64,000 nucleotides of DNA from Chlorobium phaeovibrioides (GTDB lineage Bacteria > Bacteroidota > Chlorobiia > Chlorobiales > Chlorobiaceae). Location of the stretch: NCBI RefSeq assembly GCF_003968655.1, contig NZ_RXYK01000006.1, positions 1-64,000 of the forward strand, in the 5' to 3' direction. Each line of letters begins with the position of its first letter. Positions within the stretch are counted from its first letter, which is position 1. This document shows positions 39,460 through 53,433 of the stretch, piece after piece. A program made the position numbers and the translations under genes. Below the pieces are notes generated by a model. It worked only from the letters and a program-made list of their open reading frames with translations, made no database searches and was not told the DNA's origin.

Positions 39460-39475
39460 TGTTTCACATGAAACA
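39460..39475. promoter_or_regulatory. parS-like site, one mismatch
   Basis: TGTTTCACATGAAACA differs from the parS consensus only at the ninth base (A for G), which breaks perfect symmetry. It lies 18 bp upstream of the mnmG start and could also affect that promoter. Together with the perfect site at 37542-37569 it brackets mnmG. Confidence 0.75.
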
Positions 39476-39858
39476 TCAGTTTTTCCATTCCTCGTCGGAG
39501 GGTCGTTGTCGGGAAAGATACGAATATTGGGAGGATTCTCTCCCTCTCTTCAGCTCCTCGAGGCAGGAGGCAGAAAGAGTGATATCGGCGTAATGCTGGG
39601 CCCCCTCCGGTTTTGCAGAAAGAGTTGATTTTTATTATATATACATATAGTTGCCTGGTAGGATTTGACCGGTTCTCTTGAGCTTATGCTGCTCATGTGT
39701 TACGGATATGGGCGTTTGTGGCCGGGCTGTCTCGTGGCGTCTGCGTTGTTGCATGGTGAGCGTATTGGACGCCGGGCTCGAATGACTGATAGAGATCGTT
39801 AACAATTGTTGATATCCGTTTTCTGTTCCATTAACATTCAATTATGGAGGAAGGCCCT
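39476..39858 (+). promoter_or_regulatory. mnmG-fccA intergenic region with a candidate promoter
   Basis: No gene is evident in these 383 bp; a short open frame on the minus strand (39635-39841) resembles nothing. A plausible promoter for fccAB is TTGCAG at 39613-39618, a 17-bp spacer and TATATA at 39636-39641, with a long leader of about 210 bp. Nearer the gene is the small palindrome AACAATTGTT (39803-39812). The assignment is by pattern only. Confidence 0.4.
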
Positions 39859-40200
39859 ATGGAAGAAAAAATCAAAGTGATGCTGGTTGCCGCGGCACTT
39901 CTCTTCGCATCGGTTCCGGGCGGTGCTGATGCGAAGGAACGAGAGGAAGCTGCTGTTGATCCGCGAGGGCAGATTCTCGCATTTTCATGTGCATCATGTC
40001 ATGGTACAGATGGAAAAAGCGTGAGCATCATCCCCTCCTTTTATGGAAAGTCCCCCGAATATCTGGAAATGGCGCTGAAGGATTTCAAATCAGGCAGGCG
40101 GTATTCAACCGTCATGATGCGTCATGCCAAGGGATATACCGATGAAGAGATCCGGCTGATTGCCGAGTATTACGGAACAGTGTGGCAGAACAACAATTAA
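39859..40200 (+). CDS. fccA: Flavocytochrome c sulfide dehydrogenase, monoheme cytochrome subunit FccA
   Basis: FccA is the periplasmic c-type cytochrome that takes electrons from the flavoprotein FccB during sulfide oxidation. From ATG 39859 (GGAGG eight bases upstream) it has 113 residues: a Sec signal peptide ending near ADA at residue 25, one heme site CASCH at residues 44-48, and a likely axial Met in [22 protein letters not shown]. Only one heme is present, as in green sulfur bacteria, whereas purple bacteria such as Allochromatium have a diheme subunit. fccB follows after 15 bp. Confidence 0.92.
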   Translation: MEEKIKVMLVAAALLFASVPGGADAKEREEAAVDPRGQILAFSCASCHGTDGKSVSIIPSFYGKSPEYLEMALKDFKSGRRYSTVMMRHAKGYTDEEIRLIAEYYGTVWQNNN

Positions 40201-40215
40201 CCCCGGAGGACGATT

Positions 40216-41511
40216 ATGGGTCAGAATATTTCGCGTCGTGATTTCAGTAAACTCCTCTTTACAGGTGCTGCTGGTTCTGCTCTGGGAATTGGAGCATTTC
40301 CCCTGAGAGCAGGGGCAGCTGCCTCAAAACGGGTGGTTGTTGTGGGTGGTGGATTTGGCGGCGCTTCAGCTGCCAAGTATCTGAAAAAACTTGATTCCTC
40401 AATTTCCGTTACACTCATTGAACCAAAGGCGGTGTTCTATACCTGTCCATTCAGCAACTGGGTCATTGGCGGATTGAAAACCATGCAGGAGATTGCTCAG
40501 AAGTATGCTGTCCTGAAAAACAGGTATAAGGTTGATGTTCTTGCCGACACAGTTGTTTCCGTGGACGGCGTCAAGAGTACGGTAAAGCTGAAAAGCGGCA
40601 AGGTTGTTGGCTATGACCGGCTCATTGTTTCTCCTGGCATTGATTTCGACTTTGAGGCCATTGAGGGTTACAGCAGAAAGGTGGCAGAGTCAGTCATGCC
40701 TCATGCCTATGAAGCCGGTCCTCAAACTGTGCTGCTGCAGAAGCAGCTGCACAGTCTGAAGGATGGCGGAAAAGTCATCATCTGTCCTCCGGCCAACCCG
40801 TTCCGCTGCCCGCCGGGCCCCTATGAACGGGCGAGTCTGATAGCGCACTATCTGAAAGAGAACAAGCCGAAGTCAAGAATTCTCATTCTGGATGCCAAAG
40901 AAAAATTCTCAAAACAGGCACTGTTTACCAAAGGGTGGGAGCGGCTCTATCCGGGAATGATTGAGTGGCGCAGTGCATCGACGGGGGGAAGGATACTGAA
41001 TGTCGATTCATCAGCCATGAGGGTGACGACTGAGTTCGGTATTGAAAAGGGCGATGTCATCAATCTGATTCCTCCTCAGAAAGCAGGAAAGATCGCTTTT
41101 GATGCCGGTCTTGTTGATTCCTCAGGGTGGTGCCCGGTCAATCCGGTCTCTTTTGAATCGCTGATTCAGCCGGGTATTCATGTTATTGGGGACGCATGCA
41201 CGGCAGGGGCGATGCCGAAGTCAGGTTTTGCGGCCAGCAGCCAGGGAAAGGTGACTGCCGCAGCAATTGCAAGGCTCTTCCGTGGTGAGGTTCCTGTGGC
41301 GCCATCGCTTGTCAATACATGCTACAGCCTCATTGGTCCCGGATATGGAATCTCGGTTGCTGCTGTCTACAAACTGACTGCGGACGGCATTGTCTCCATC
41401 AAGGGAGCAGGCGGATTGACCCCGATGGACGCTGACGACGATCAGCTCAGCGAAGAGGCTACTTTTGCCCGCGGCTGGTACAACAACATCGCTCAGGATA
41501 TCTGGGGATAG
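40216..41511 (+). CDS. fccB: Flavocytochrome c sulfide dehydrogenase, flavoprotein subunit FccB
   Basis: FccB oxidises sulfide to sulfur at an FAD-disulfide centre in the periplasm. The 431-residue precursor has a Tat signal ([22 protein letters not shown]), implying folding with FAD before export, then the FAD motif [18 protein letters not shown]. Cysteines in [24 protein letters not shown] and SGWCPVNP include the two expected to form the redox disulfide. [19 protein letters not shown] is the second FAD contact, and the C-terminal domain is present. It belongs to the sulfide:quinone oxidoreductase-like flavoprotein superfamily; the partner FccA upstream settles the identity. Confidence 0.95.
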   Translation: MGQNISRRDFSKLLFTGAAGSALGIGAFPLRAGAAASKRVVVVGGGFGGASAAKYLKKLDSSISVTLIEPKAVFYTCPFSNWVIGGLKTMQEIAQKYAVLKNRYKVDVLADTVVSVDGVKSTVKLKSGKVVGYDRLIVSPGIDFDFEAIEGYSRKVAESVMPHAYEAGPQTVLLQKQLHSLKDGGKVIICPPANPFRCPPGPYERASLIAHYLKENKPKSRILILDAKEKFSKQALFTKGWERLYPGMIEWRSASTGGRILNVDSSAMRVTTEFGIEKGDVINLIPPQKAGKIAFDAGLVDSSGWCPVNPVSFESLIQPGIHVIGDACTAGAMPKSGFAASSQGKVTAAAIARLFRGEVPVAPSLVNTCYSLIGPGYGISVAAVYKLTADGIVSIKGAGGLTPMDADDDQLSEEATFARGWYNNIAQDIWG

Positions 41512-41541
41512 TGCCCCGATGGGGGATGAAGCGGTTGGAAT

Positions 41542-41564
41542 GCCCGGTCTTTGCGCCGGGCTTT
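41542..41564 (+). terminator. Possible weak terminator after fccB
   Basis: A 6-bp GC-rich stem (GCCCGG at 41542-41547, CCGGGC at 41556-41561) with an 8-nt loop is followed by TTTCC. It lies 31 bp after the fccB stop, ahead of secD. Short stem and short T run make it weak. Confidence 0.45.
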
Positions 41565-41658
41565 CCTGTTGAGTCCGGCGCCGATGAACGGGCCCGGCAT
41601 TGTTAGATATTCACTGTGCCGTTTCATATATTGGCTGAACCGGTTTTTTTGAGTGTAA

Positions 41659-43449
41659 ATGATTATGCCATCAATGAAAAACAAACGATACAACCTTCTT
41701 CTTATTGTCGGCGTCACCCTCCTTGCCCTCTGGTCTCTTGTGCCGACCTGGAAGGAGTATTCCCTGGGAAAGCAGCTTGAAGCGTTCAGCTCTCCCCGGG
41801 ACAGTCTGAATTTTGTGCTGAACCATCGTGATGAAATTGAAGATGCCCGACAGAAAGGCTTGAAGCTGGGACTCGACCTGAAAGGGGGGATGCATCTGGT
41901 GATGGAGGTAGACCAGATTGACCTTTTCATGCAGAAGGCGTGGAATCGCGATGCGAAGTTTGATGCAATCATGGAGGAGGTTGGACGCCAGGCGGCAGCA
42001 ACCGACGCCGATGTGATTGATCTTGTGTCGGCGGCTTTCAGGAAACAGAATATCAGACTCAGCAGGTATTTTTATGATATCCGCAACAGTGATTCGGAGA
42101 TACAGGGGAAGTTGAGGAAAGAGGCTGCTGACGCACTTGTCAGAGCCCGTGAAATCATCCGGAACCGGATTGACCAGTACGGTGTTGCTGAACCGATGAT
42201 CACCACTCAGGGAAACCGGAAGATCATTATTGAGCTTCCCGGCATTTCCGATGAAAACCGGATGCGCAACCTTCTGAAAGGTACCGCCAAGCTTGAGTTC
42301 AGGCTTCTGCGGGAAAAGGGAGCGCTGCAGAGAACTCTTGACGCCATCAACACCGCCCTCTCTGCGCCCTCTTCTTCCGGATCTTCCAATGACGCCGCCA
42401 ACAATGGGCTTTACAGTTTTGTGCAGGTCTACGGCAGCGACAATGCGGCTGTGCGCGCAGAAAATCGCGAACTGGCGTCGGATATGCTCAAGCGCCCTGA
42501 AGCCCTTTCACAGCTTCCCCCCGACAGCGAGCTTCTGCTTGCCGCCCGGGCCGATGAGGCTGACGACGGGAGCAGGCTCTACTCTCTCTATCTTGTCCGC
42601 AAAACGCCGGAACTGACAGGGGGCGTGATTACCGAGGCAAAGGCGACATTCGGATCTCAGGGTGTGCAGCCGGAGGTTCTGATGTCAATGAATTCCGAAG
42701 GAACTTCGAAATGGGCCCGCATTACCGGGGCCAATATCGGCAAAAGGATAGCCATTGTGCTTGATGGGGCTGTATACAGCGCCCCTGTCGTGCAGTCAAA
42801 AATCCCCAACGGGAACTCGGTCATCAACGGCATTCAGAGCCTTGAAGAGGCAAAAGATCTTGAAATTGTGCTGAAAGCCGGTGCCCTGCCTGCTCCGGTT
42901 CGGATTGTTGAAGAGCGCACTGTCGGCCCTTCTCTTGGAGCCGACTATATCCGTGCCGGACTGCAGTCGCTCATCTGGGGATTTTCAGCTGTGGTTGTTT
43001 TCATGATTTTTTATTACCGTCAGGGGGGGCTTGCGGCCGATGTTGCTCTTGTGCTCAATGTGCTCATTGTCCTGTCGGTTCTTGCCGGATTCAATGCATC
43101 GCTCTCCCTTCCGGGTATTGCCGGTATTGTTCTCACAATGGGTATGGCGGTTGATGCCAATGTTCTTATTTACGAGCGTATCCGTGAGGAGCTGGCTGCG
43201 GGACGCAGCATCACTTCAGCTCTGAGTGAGGGCTATGACCGTGCGTTCTCCTCCATTCTTGACTCACATGTCACCACACTTGCCGCAGCCTTTCTTCTCT
43301 ACACCTACGGCATCGGTCCGATTCAGGGGTTTGCCGTTACGCTGATGATTGGAACGGCGGCGAGCCTGTTTACGGCAATTGTTGTTACCCGTGAGATTTT
43401 CAGGCTGCTTGTTTCGAAGAACCTGATGTCATCCAAAAGTTTCGGTTAA
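41659..43449 (+). CDS. secD: Protein translocase subunit SecD
   Basis: SecD, with SecF, uses the proton gradient to pull proteins through the SecYEG channel. The 596-residue protein has a first membrane segment ([18 protein letters not shown]), a large periplasmic region with the motif GLDLGLKGGMH-like [15 protein letters not shown] and [10 protein letters not shown], and the RND-type membrane domain starting at [39 protein letters not shown] is the conserved proton-path segment with its Asp. ATG 41659 is the first candidate, with others a few codons in. secF follows after 24 bp. Confidence 0.96.
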   Translation: MIMPSMKNKRYNLLLIVGVTLLALWSLVPTWKEYSLGKQLEAFSSPRDSLNFVLNHRDEIEDARQKGLKLGLDLKGGMHLVMEVDQIDLFMQKAWNRDAKFDAIMEEVGRQAAATDADVIDLVSAAFRKQNIRLSRYFYDIRNSDSEIQGKLRKEAADALVRAREIIRNRIDQYGVAEPMITTQGNRKIIIELPGISDENRMRNLLKGTAKLEFRLLREKGALQRTLDAINTALSAPSSSGSSNDAANNGLYSFVQVYGSDNAAVRAENRELASDMLKRPEALSQLPPDSELLLAARADEADDGSRLYSLYLVRKTPELTGGVITEAKATFGSQGVQPEVLMSMNSEGTSKWARITGANIGKRIAIVLDGAVYSAPVVQSKIPNGNSVINGIQSLEEAKDLEIVLKAGALPAPVRIVEERTVGPSLGADYIRAGLQSLIWGFSAVVVFMIFYYRQGGLAADVALVLNVLIVLSVLAGFNASLSLPGIAGIVLTMGMAVDANVLIYERIREELAAGRSITSALSEGYDRAFSSILDSHVTTLAAAFLLYTYGIGPIQGFAVTLMIGTAASLFTAIVVTREIFRLLVSKNLMSSKSFG

Positions 43450-43473
43450 CCCTGTAATTACAAGTTTCAACCA

Positions 43474-44409
43474 ATGAGGATTTTCAGCAATACCAGTATT
43501 GATTTTCTCGGGCGCCGTAAAATAGCCTATGCCATTTCCCTTCTGCTTCTCCTGACAGGCCTCGTTTCCCTTGCTGTTCGGGGACTTAACTATGGCATTG
43601 ATTTCAGGGGCGGCTCGGAGGTTGTGCTCCGTTTTGAGCAGGATGTTCCTGTTGGTGAGCTTCGTTCGGTGATGCGTGATGCCGGGGTGTCGGGAACCAT
43701 CAAACAGTATGGGATGGACCGCTCCTTTCTTCTGAGCACCGTTTTCAACGGCGACACCAATGAACTGAAATCTCTGATTTCGGGAGCTCTCAACTCGCAT
43801 CTCAAAGGCAACCCCTTTGAGATTGTCCGTATCGACGCTGTGGGTCCAAGTATTGCTTCCGACCTTAAATGGTCGGCATTCAAGGCGATGGGAGCAGCCC
43901 TCCTTGCCATTCTCATCTATGTCGGCATCCGCTTCGAGCTCAAGTTTGCCGCAGCCGGGGTTGTTGCCATTTTTCATGATGTGCTGATTGTTCTCGGGCT
44001 TTTCAGCCTTCTTGGCGGCGTGTTTGAAGTTATGCCGCTTGAGATGGACCAGAGCATCATTGCAGCATTTCTGACAATTGCAGGTTACTCCATCACCGAT
44101 ACTGTCGTTGTGTACGACCGAATTCGCGAAAACATCAGAAACAGGAAGCCCTCCGAATACGAACAGATTTTCAACGAGAGCATGAACCGCACGCTCAGCC
44201 GGACAATCATTACCTCCTGCACAACCCTTCTGACCGTTCTGGTACTGTTCATTTTTGCAGGGCCAGCCATCAGGGCATTTGCATTCGCTGTCTTTGCCGG
44301 CATTCTGGTTGGAACATACTCTTCTGTTTTCGTTGCCGCCCCGCTTGCCTTTGAGTGGATCAAACGCTCAAAAGCTCCGGTGAAGCTACGGGGCAGCCAG
44401 AAGGCGTAG
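43474..44409 (+). CDS. secF: Protein translocase subunit SecF
   Basis: The 311-residue partner of SecD has an N-terminal membrane helix, a short periplasmic domain beginning LNYGIDFRGGSEVVLRFEQ with the conserved DFxGG motif, and five more membrane segments. The SecF signature AAFLTIAGYSITDTVVVYDRIREN is complete, including the Asp and Arg conserved across RND-type exporters. It lies 24 bp downstream of secD and upstream of a periplasmic chaperone, so this cluster serves export and periplasmic folding. Confidence 0.97.
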   Translation: MRIFSNTSIDFLGRRKIAYAISLLLLLTGLVSLAVRGLNYGIDFRGGSEVVLRFEQDVPVGELRSVMRDAGVSGTIKQYGMDRSFLLSTVFNGDTNELKSLISGALNSHLKGNPFEIVRIDAVGPSIASDLKWSAFKAMGAALLAILIYVGIRFELKFAAAGVVAIFHDVLIVLGLFSLLGGVFEVMPLEMDQSIIAAFLTIAGYSITDTVVVYDRIRENIRNRKPSEYEQIFNESMNRTLSRTIITSCTTLLTVLVLFIFAGPAIRAFAFAVFAGILVGTYSSVFVAAPLAFEWIKRSKAPVKLRGSQKA

Positions 44410-44476
44410 CAATTCTCTGTGGGGCCGTGCGTTGTTTCTGACGGACGGCCTCCATCTCACCCTGAACAACCATATC

Positions 44477-47722
<3,246 letters not shown>

Positions 47723-47789
47723 TTACAATGACTGGAGGTTATAGAATGCTATGCAAAGATAATAAAAATCAGGCAAGTATGTGGTATTT

Positions 47790-48185
47790 TCACCCCCTTC
47801 CGGGGTCATGAAATGCATCGGTGAAAAGCTCGACGCTTCGTGCCCGAAAACGCCCTCCGGAGAGGGGCTCGGCAATGATTCCGACGACATCGAACCGGCA
47901 GTCCGGTTCCCCTTCAGAGCTGAATGCCAGCCAGGCTTCAGCGGCCCGGGCAATCTCCCGCTGTTTTCCTGGCGTTACAGCTTCTGCGGGCTCTCCTTTT
48001 GTTGCTGAACTTCTGGTTTTGACCTCTATGAAGCAGACCGTCTCTCCGTCCATGGCAATGATATCTATCTCGTTGCGGTGGAACCGGAAGTTTCGCTGCA
48101 CGATCCGGTAGCCTTTCTTCTCAAGGAACCCTGCGGCGATCCGCTCTCCTTCCCTTCCAAGGAGCCATGGCTGATTGCTGTTCAT
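47790..48185 (-). CDS. YraN/UPF0102 nuclease-fold protein
   Basis: The 131-residue protein has the UPF0102 pattern [51 protein letters not shown], which places the E, D and ExK residues of a restriction-endonuclease-like fold. The role of the family is unknown; it often lies next to rnhB, as here. ATG 48185 overlaps the rnhB stop by 4 bp. A longer frame to 48233 would lie inside rnhB and is not supported. Confidence 0.88.
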   Translation of the reverse strand: MNSNQPWLLGREGERIAAGFLEKKGYRIVQRNFRFHRNEIDIIAMDGETVCFIEVKTRSSATKGEPAEAVTPGKQREIARAAEAWLAFSSEGEPDCRFDVVGIIAEPLSGGRFRARSVELFTDAFHDPGRG

Positions 48186-48799
48186 GCTTCGTTGAGTCGC
48201 CTGACCTTGAAGCTGAAGCGATGTATGGGGCATCGCCCGTGCTGGCGGATTGCGCTGATATGCATGGCGGTCGGATATCCCGCATGCCGGGCGAATCCAT
48301 ACTCCGGATACTCCCGGTCATAGCTGCTCATGATTGCATCACGGGCAGTTTTTGCAAGCACTGATGCGGCAGCTATCGAGTAGATGTATGCGTCTCCCCC
48401 TACAAGAGTTCTGTAGGCAACCGGAGTTTCAGGGGAGAACCTGTTTCCGTCCACAAGGAGCATGTCGGGCGTGAGTCCGAGTCCGCCAACCGCCCGGTTC
48501 ATGGCAAGCATGGTTGCAGAGAGAATATTGATGCGGTCTATGGTTTGGGCATCAACAACTGAGACCGACCAGGCAAGGGCGGCATCCTGTATTGCGGGCG
48601 CCATCTCCCGGCGCAGTGAGGGCGACAGTTTTTTTGAGTCGTTCATGCGGCCGAGAATCCCCTTTCCGGGACGGAACCAGCGGGGGAACACCACCGCAGC
48701 CGCAACCACCGGTCCGGCAAGGGGGCCTCTGCCCGCCTCATCTATCCCGCAGATGCGCTCCATTGAGTTCCAGAGTTGCTCTTCATAGTCGGTCAGCAT
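48182..48799 (-). CDS. rnhB: Ribonuclease HII
   Basis: RNase HII cuts RNA in RNA/DNA hybrids, including single ribonucleotides left in the chromosome. From ATG 48799 the protein has 205 residues. The catalytic residues are in [23 protein letters not shown] (DE), MLLVDGNRF (D) and [12 protein letters not shown]; the RG/YG segment [19 protein letters not shown] is also conserved. A longer frame to 48904 has an unconserved N-terminus. yraN follows with a 4-bp overlap. A 281-bp gap separates it from the divergent RNase E/G gene. Confidence 0.95.
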   Translation of the reverse strand: MLTDYEEQLWNSMERICGIDEAGRGPLAGPVVAAAVVFPRWFRPGKGILGRMNDSKKLSPSLRREMAPAIQDAALAWSVSVVDAQTIDRINILSATMLAMNRAVGGLGLTPDMLLVDGNRFSPETPVAYRTLVGGDAYIYSIAAASVLAKTARDAIMSSYDREYPEYGFARHAGYPTAMHISAIRQHGRCPIHRFSFKVRRLNEA

Positions 48800-49080
48800 G
48801 CGTGTGCCTGTTATTGTCGGTTCGTTTTTCCCCGGACATCGGGGCGGTTGCACCAAAGTTGTACAGGAGCCCTTTAATTTCTTATCTTGATAGTTAGCTT
48901 GCAAGTACTGTTTTTGCTTCTGACGCCCATCGTCCCCTGATGTCGGGGGTTTCTGAATTGATGGCGTCTCTCAGGAGGAGAGGGTGCCGGGAATGTGGTG
49001 TGCGTAGGCAGGGTCATTTGGCGGGGCATGAACGGCGGCTTCCCGTCCATTATTAAAAAAGGGAAAGGTCTGATATTACT

Positions 49081-50775
49081 ATGAAGAAGAGTGTGAAAAA
49101 ACAGCTGCTGATGAACAAGACCGGCGACGAGATACAGGTCGCGCTTGTTGAAGAGGGTCGTCTTGCAGAGTTGATCATTGAGCGGCCTGAAAGCCGCCGA
49201 AGCATTGGCGATATATATCTTGGCAGGGTTCATAAGGTTATTGAGGGGCTCAAGGCTGCGTTTGTCGATATCGGCCAGAAATCCGACGGCTTCCTCCATT
49301 TTTCCGATGTGGGCACCACAACCGAAGATTACAAGGCGCTGATTGAAGACGATGACGATGACGATGATGGTGGTGAGGGAGATGAAGAGGGCGATGCAAA
49401 AGGGAGTTCTGCGGTCCAGGCTGAACCTTCCGGCGCAAAGACGGTGGCGCGGAGCGGAGGACGGGGTCCTTCGGCCTCAGGGAAGGACAGCCGCTCTGAG
49501 CAGGCTGAAAAACGGCAGTCCTATACACAGATGATTGCCGGCAAGCTCAAGGCGAACGACTCCATTCTTGTCCAGGTCATCAAGGAGCCCATCAGCACAA
49601 AGGGTTCACGGCTCACTTCCGACATTACCATTGCCGGCCGTTTCATGGTTCTGCTTCCGTTTGGAGGAGGACAGGTGGCGGTTTCCCGCAGGGTTGTGTC
49701 GCGTAAGGAGCGTGCACGCCTGAAAAAACTTGTCCGCTCCATGCTTCCCGAAGGGTTCGGTGCCATTATCCGTACCGTTGCCGAAATGCAGGAAGAGTCC
49801 CTCCTTCGACAGGATCTTGAAATGCTGCTTGGCAAGTGGACGCAGATTGAGGAAAAACTTAAGGATGCCACTCCGCCGCAGCTTATTTTCAAGGAGGACA
49901 CAATCATTTCGAGTGTTCTGCGTGACTCGCTGAATTCAGATGTCACCGAAATTGTTGCAAACTCCCCCTCCATACACAAGGAGACGCTCAATTACATTGA
50001 ATGGGCGGCTCCGGACATGGTAAAGAATGTGTCGCTCTATCAGGGGAAGCTGCCGCTTTTTGAGGGGTACGGCATCGCAAAGGATGTTGAGTCCATTTTC
50101 TCACGCAAGGTATGGCTCAAGTCTGGTGGTTACATCATCATTGAGCACACCGAGGCCATGGTGGTTGTTGATGTCAACAGTGGCCGTTATGCAGCCAAGC
50201 GGGAACAGGAGGAGAACTCCCTGAAAACCAACCTCGAGGCGGCCCGTGAGGTTGTGCGGCAGCTCAGGCTTCGCGATATCGGCGGAATTATTGTTGTTGA
50301 CTTCATCGACATGATGGATAGCCGCAACTCAAAAAAGGTGTACGACACCATGAAGGGAGAGTTGCGCAACGACCGTGCAAAATCCAACATTCTCCCTCTC
50401 TCGGACTTCGGTGTCATGCAGATTACCCGTGAAAGGATACGGCCGAGCCTTATGCAGCGCATGGGCGACCAGTGTCCGGCGTGTGGCGGTTCGGGAGTGG
50501 TGCAGGCCCGGTTCACCACAATCAACCAGATTGAACGCTGGCTGCGCAAATATGCTCTACAGCAGAGCATGAAGTTCCAGCAGCTCGACCTCTATGTAAG
50601 CCCTACCGTTATTGAGCCTCTACAGAACAGCGACATGAAGACCGAGATGAAGTGGTTTCTCCAGCACCTCCTCTTTGTGAGGGTGAAAGAGGATGAGAGT
50701 CTCAGGAGTGACGATTTCAGGTTCTATTCAAGAAAAAACAGCAAAGACATTACTGCCGAATACGGCGATCTATAA
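49081..50775 (+). CDS. rng: Ribonuclease E/G family protein
   Basis: The endoribonuclease processes rRNA and decays mRNA. The 564-residue protein has an S1 domain ([38 protein letters not shown]), the RNase H-like and DNase I-like catalytic parts with [17 protein letters not shown] (acidic metal ligand) and [11 protein letters not shown], and the Zn-link QCPACGGSG. The S1 domain is interrupted by about 75 residues starting with a run of eight acidic residues and rich in Glu, Gly and Ser (49350-49510), with no fixed structure likely. It lacks the long C-terminal scaffold of E. coli RNase E and so resembles RNase G in size. It is divergent from rnhB. Confidence 0.93.
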   Translation: MKKSVKKQLLMNKTGDEIQVALVEEGRLAELIIERPESRRSIGDIYLGRVHKVIEGLKAAFVDIGQKSDGFLHFSDVGTTTEDYKALIEDDDDDDDGGEGDEEGDAKGSSAVQAEPSGAKTVARSGGRGPSASGKDSRSEQAEKRQSYTQMIAGKLKANDSILVQVIKEPISTKGSRLTSDITIAGRFMVLLPFGGGQVAVSRRVVSRKERARLKKLVRSMLPEGFGAIIRTVAEMQEESLLRQDLEMLLGKWTQIEEKLKDATPPQLIFKEDTIISSVLRDSLNSDVTEIVANSPSIHKETLNYIEWAAPDMVKNVSLYQGKLPLFEGYGIAKDVESIFSRKVWLKSGGYIIIEHTEAMVVVDVNSGRYAAKREQEENSLKTNLEAAREVVRQLRLRDIGGIIVVDFIDMMDSRNSKKVYDTMKGELRNDRAKSNILPLSDFGVMQITRERIRPSLMQRMGDQCPACGGSGVVQARFTTINQIERWLRKYALQQSMKFQQLDLYVSPTVIEPLQNSDMKTEMKWFLQHLLFVRVKEDESLRSDDFRFYSRKNSKDITAEYGDL

Positions 50776-50857
50776 ATGAAACCTCTCCCGCCCGATGAGG
50801 CGGCTCAGATGCGGCGGCCCCGGGGGGAGGAGAACGAAAGCACGAAGGAGACTGATT

Positions 50858-51721
50858 ATGGGAGCGTATGATGCACTGAAAGAACAGATTCTCGGCTATG
50901 CCAAATATGCGGCAGCCGATGTTGGGCAGGTTGCGGGAGCCCGCGACGCTTTTATGCAATTCAAGGAGCTGCTCAACAGCGGCCATGTGCGCGCAGCTGA
51001 AAAGCTTGATGGCGTCTGGCAGGTCAACGGCTGGGTGAAGCAGGGAATTCTGCTCGGCATGAAGCTTGGCCGTCTTCAGGCCGGGCGGGTGGAGTCGGGG
51101 GCGGAAGGCTCCGCATTCACCTTCATCGATAAGGATACCTATCCTCTCCGTCAGTTTGCTGACGACTGCGGTGTGCGGATTGTGCCCGGCGGCTCCTCGG
51201 TCCGCGACGGATCATACCTTGCTCCCTCAGTTGTGATGATGCCCCCCGCCTATGTGAATGTGGGGGCCTATGTTGACGAAGGCAGCATGATTGACTCACA
51301 CGCTCTTGTGGGCAGCTGTGCCCAGGTTGGCCGGAATGTCCATCTTTCGGCGGCCGTTCAGGTTGGCGGCGTGCTGGAGCCGGTAGGAGCCATGCCTGTC
51401 ATCATTGAGGACGGCGTGATGGTGGGCGGCAACTGCGGCATTTATGAAGGCACCATAGTGGGTGAGCGATCCGTCATCGGGACCGGCGTGATTCTCAACG
51501 GTTCAACCCCGGTCTATGATATGGTCAACAATACCATTCACCGCAGAACGGAGGACTCCCCCCTTGTCATTCCCGAAGGGGCCGTGGTCGTTGCCGGCTC
51601 TCGCGGACTGAAAGGCGATTTTGCTACCGTTCATGGTCTGTCAATCTACACCCCGATCATCATCAAGTACCGCGATGCAAGGACGGATGCGGCCACAGCT
51701 CTCGAAGAGGCTCTCCGGTAA
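50858..51721 (+). CDS. dapD: Tetrahydrodipicolinate N-succinyltransferase DapD
   Basis: DapD transfers succinate from succinyl-CoA to tetrahydrodipicolinate in the lysine/meso-DAP pathway, which feeds the MurE reaction encoded in this window. The 287-residue protein has the alpha-helical N-terminal domain and the left-handed beta-helix of hexapeptide repeats ([50 protein letters not shown]), matching E. coli DapD in order. ATG 50858 follows AAGGAG by eight bases. The frame is open 21 codons further upstream with a basic, unconserved stretch. The CtpA-like gene follows after 29 bp. Confidence 0.92.
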   Translation: MGAYDALKEQILGYAKYAAADVGQVAGARDAFMQFKELLNSGHVRAAEKLDGVWQVNGWVKQGILLGMKLGRLQAGRVESGAEGSAFTFIDKDTYPLRQFADDCGVRIVPGGSSVRDGSYLAPSVVMMPPAYVNVGAYVDEGSMIDSHALVGSCAQVGRNVHLSAAVQVGGVLEPVGAMPVIIEDGVMVGGNCGIYEGTIVGERSVIGTGVILNGSTPVYDMVNNTIHRRTEDSPLVIPEGAVVVAGSRGLKGDFATVHGLSIYTPIIIKYRDARTDAATALEEALR

Positions 51722-51750
51722 GGGGGGATAACCGGAAAATCAATGACGGC

Positions 51751-53433
51751 ATGAAACAGCATTCAGGAGACCATCGGCTTTTCATGGCATGTGCTGCCGC
51801 ACTGGTTATTGTGTTTCATCTGTATTCTCCCCCTTCCCTATCAGCCAAAGCTGCCGATGACCGCTATTTTTCTGCCGTCAAAGGCATTGAGCTTCTGGGT
51901 GATGTGTATCGTGAAGTGGCCGAAAACTATGTGGACACGCTCAGCATCAGCCGGCTGTCGTATTCGGCCATTGATGGCATGCTTGAGCCCCTTGACCCCT
52001 ACACCGTTTTTCTGGACGAAGAGCAGTCGCGAGAACTCGGTGAGCTGACAAACAGCCAGTATGCCGGCATCGGCATCACCATTGCCTCAATTGAGGGCTC
52101 CATCTTTGTGACATCAGTGGAAAAGGGCTGGCCTGCGGCAAAGGCCGGAATGCGGGTGGGCGACCGGATTACAGAAATCAACGGGGTTCAGCTCAAGAAA
52201 AAAAGCCTTGACCGGGTTCGTGAACTTATCAAGGGGAATGCCGGCGTTCCTCTTGCCCTTGCGGTGGCCCGCAGAAATTCGGGCCATTTGACATTTGGGC
52301 TCTTGAGGGAGGAAATCAGGCTCAGTACGGTGACCTTCAGTGGTCTTGTGGATGGGTTTGGCTACATCGGGCTGGAGAGCTTTGGCACCCGTTCATTTGA
52401 AGATGTACAGAAGGCTCTTGCGGGCATCAGGGAGGAGGCCGCACATTCAGGCAGCCCTCCGAAGGGTATTATTCTTGACTTACGGGAAAACCCGGGAGGT
52501 CTTCTTGACGCAGCAGTTGATGTTACCTCGCTGTTTGTGCCGGAGGAGAGTCCTGTTGTTTCCATCCGCGGCCGTTCTGCGGGCAGCACAAAGTCCTACA
52601 CGACCAAGCGGCCTCCGGAGGAGTCCGACATTCCGCTCGCCATTCTCATCAACGCCAGAAGTGCCTCTGCGGCGGAAATTGTTTCCGGTGCCGTGCAGGA
52701 TCTTGACCGTGGCATTCTGATCGGCGAACGATCCTTTGGCAAGGGGCTGGTTCAGTCAGTCATCAACCTTCCCTACGATAGTGCTCTCAAGCTGACCACG
52801 GCAAAATACTACACACCGTCGGGCCGTCTTATCCAGAAAGAGGAGAACGGCGCTTTGGCCTCTGCCCGTGATGTGCTGACACCCCGCAAACGAGATGGCG
52901 ATGGACATGAAGTGTTCAGGACGGCAGCAAAGAGGAAGGTTTATGGCGGAGGGGGCATAGCTCCTGATATTACCGTTGAGGCTCCAGGGGAATCTGCCTA
53001 TCTTGACCAGCTGCGCTATCGGGGGATGCTGTTCCTCTTCTCTCTCGAGCAGGCTGCTTCCGGCGTTGGAGCATCTCCAGATAGCGCAGCTCTGATGCCG
53101 GCGTTCAACCATTTTCTTGAGAATCACGACTTTTCTTACCGCTCTGCAGACCAAAAGCGGTTTGATCTCTTTATGGAGAGCTTTGACGGGGGTGAGGGTG
53201 GAAAGAAGAGCCTGCAGGTGCTTGAGGCTGGACGGGATGAGCTTGAACGGCTGAGGAAAATGGAGGTTGCCGGTGCTGCGGAGGATGTTGCAGTGGCGCT
53301 TCGTGAAGAGATTGTCCGGCTATGCGACCCCAAGGCCGCCCGCCGCCTTGAGCTGGCCCGCGACCCTCTTTTCAGAAAGGCTGCGGAGGTGCTTTCAGCC
53401 CCCCGGCAATACGCCCGTCTGCTCCGTCCCTGA
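51751..53433 (+). CDS. C-terminal processing protease (S41 family)
   Basis: A periplasmic S41 protease of the Prc/CtpA type that trims or degrades proteins from the C-terminus. The 560-residue protein begins with a signal anchor (LFMACAAALVIVFHLYSP), then the PDZ domain (SQYAGIGITIASIEGSIFVTSVEKGWPAAKAGMRVGDRITEINGVQL), and the catalytic core with the Ser in ARSASAAEIVSGAVQDL and the Lys in GERSFGKGLVQSVINL. The catalytic Ser-Lys pair is intact. The C-terminal 150 residues are helical and less conserved. Its last 62 bp overlap the convergent Ycf49-like gene. Confidence 0.94.
   Translation: MKQHSGDHRLFMACAAALVIVFHLYSPPSLSAKAADDRYFSAVKGIELLGDVYREVAENYVDTLSISRLSYSAIDGMLEPLDPYTVFLDEEQSRELGELTNSQYAGIGITIASIEGSIFVTSVEKGWPAAKAGMRVGDRITEINGVQLKKKSLDRVRELIKGNAGVPLALAVARRNSGHLTFGLLREEIRLSTVTFSGLVDGFGYIGLESFGTRSFEDVQKALAGIREEAAHSGSPPKGIILDLRENPGGLLDAAVDVTSLFVPEESPVVSIRGRSAGSTKSYTTKRPPEESDIPLAILINARSASAAEIVSGAVQDLDRGILIGERSFGKGLVQSVINLPYDSALKLTTAKYYTPSGRLIQKEENGALASARDVLTPRKRDGDGHEVFRTAAKRKVYGGGGIAPDITVEAPGESAYLDQLRYRGMLFLFSLEQAASGVGASPDSAALMPAFNHFLENHDFSYRSADQKRFDLFMESFDGGEGGKKSLQVLEAGRDELERLRKMEVAGAAEDVAVALREEIVRLCDPKAARRLELARDPLFRKAAEVLSAPRQYARLLRP

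Noticed and set aside
39635-39841. 68-codon minus-strand open frame in the mnmG-fccA gap
   Set aside because: Polar, repetitive in Gln and Thr, no ribosome binding site and no resemblance to known proteins; the region looks regulatory.
48820-48965. Two imperfect CCCC/GGGG hairpins in the rnhB-rng gap (near 48835 and 48940)
   Set aside because: Short stems with no T run and no clear symmetry between them; could be chance in GC-rich DNA.
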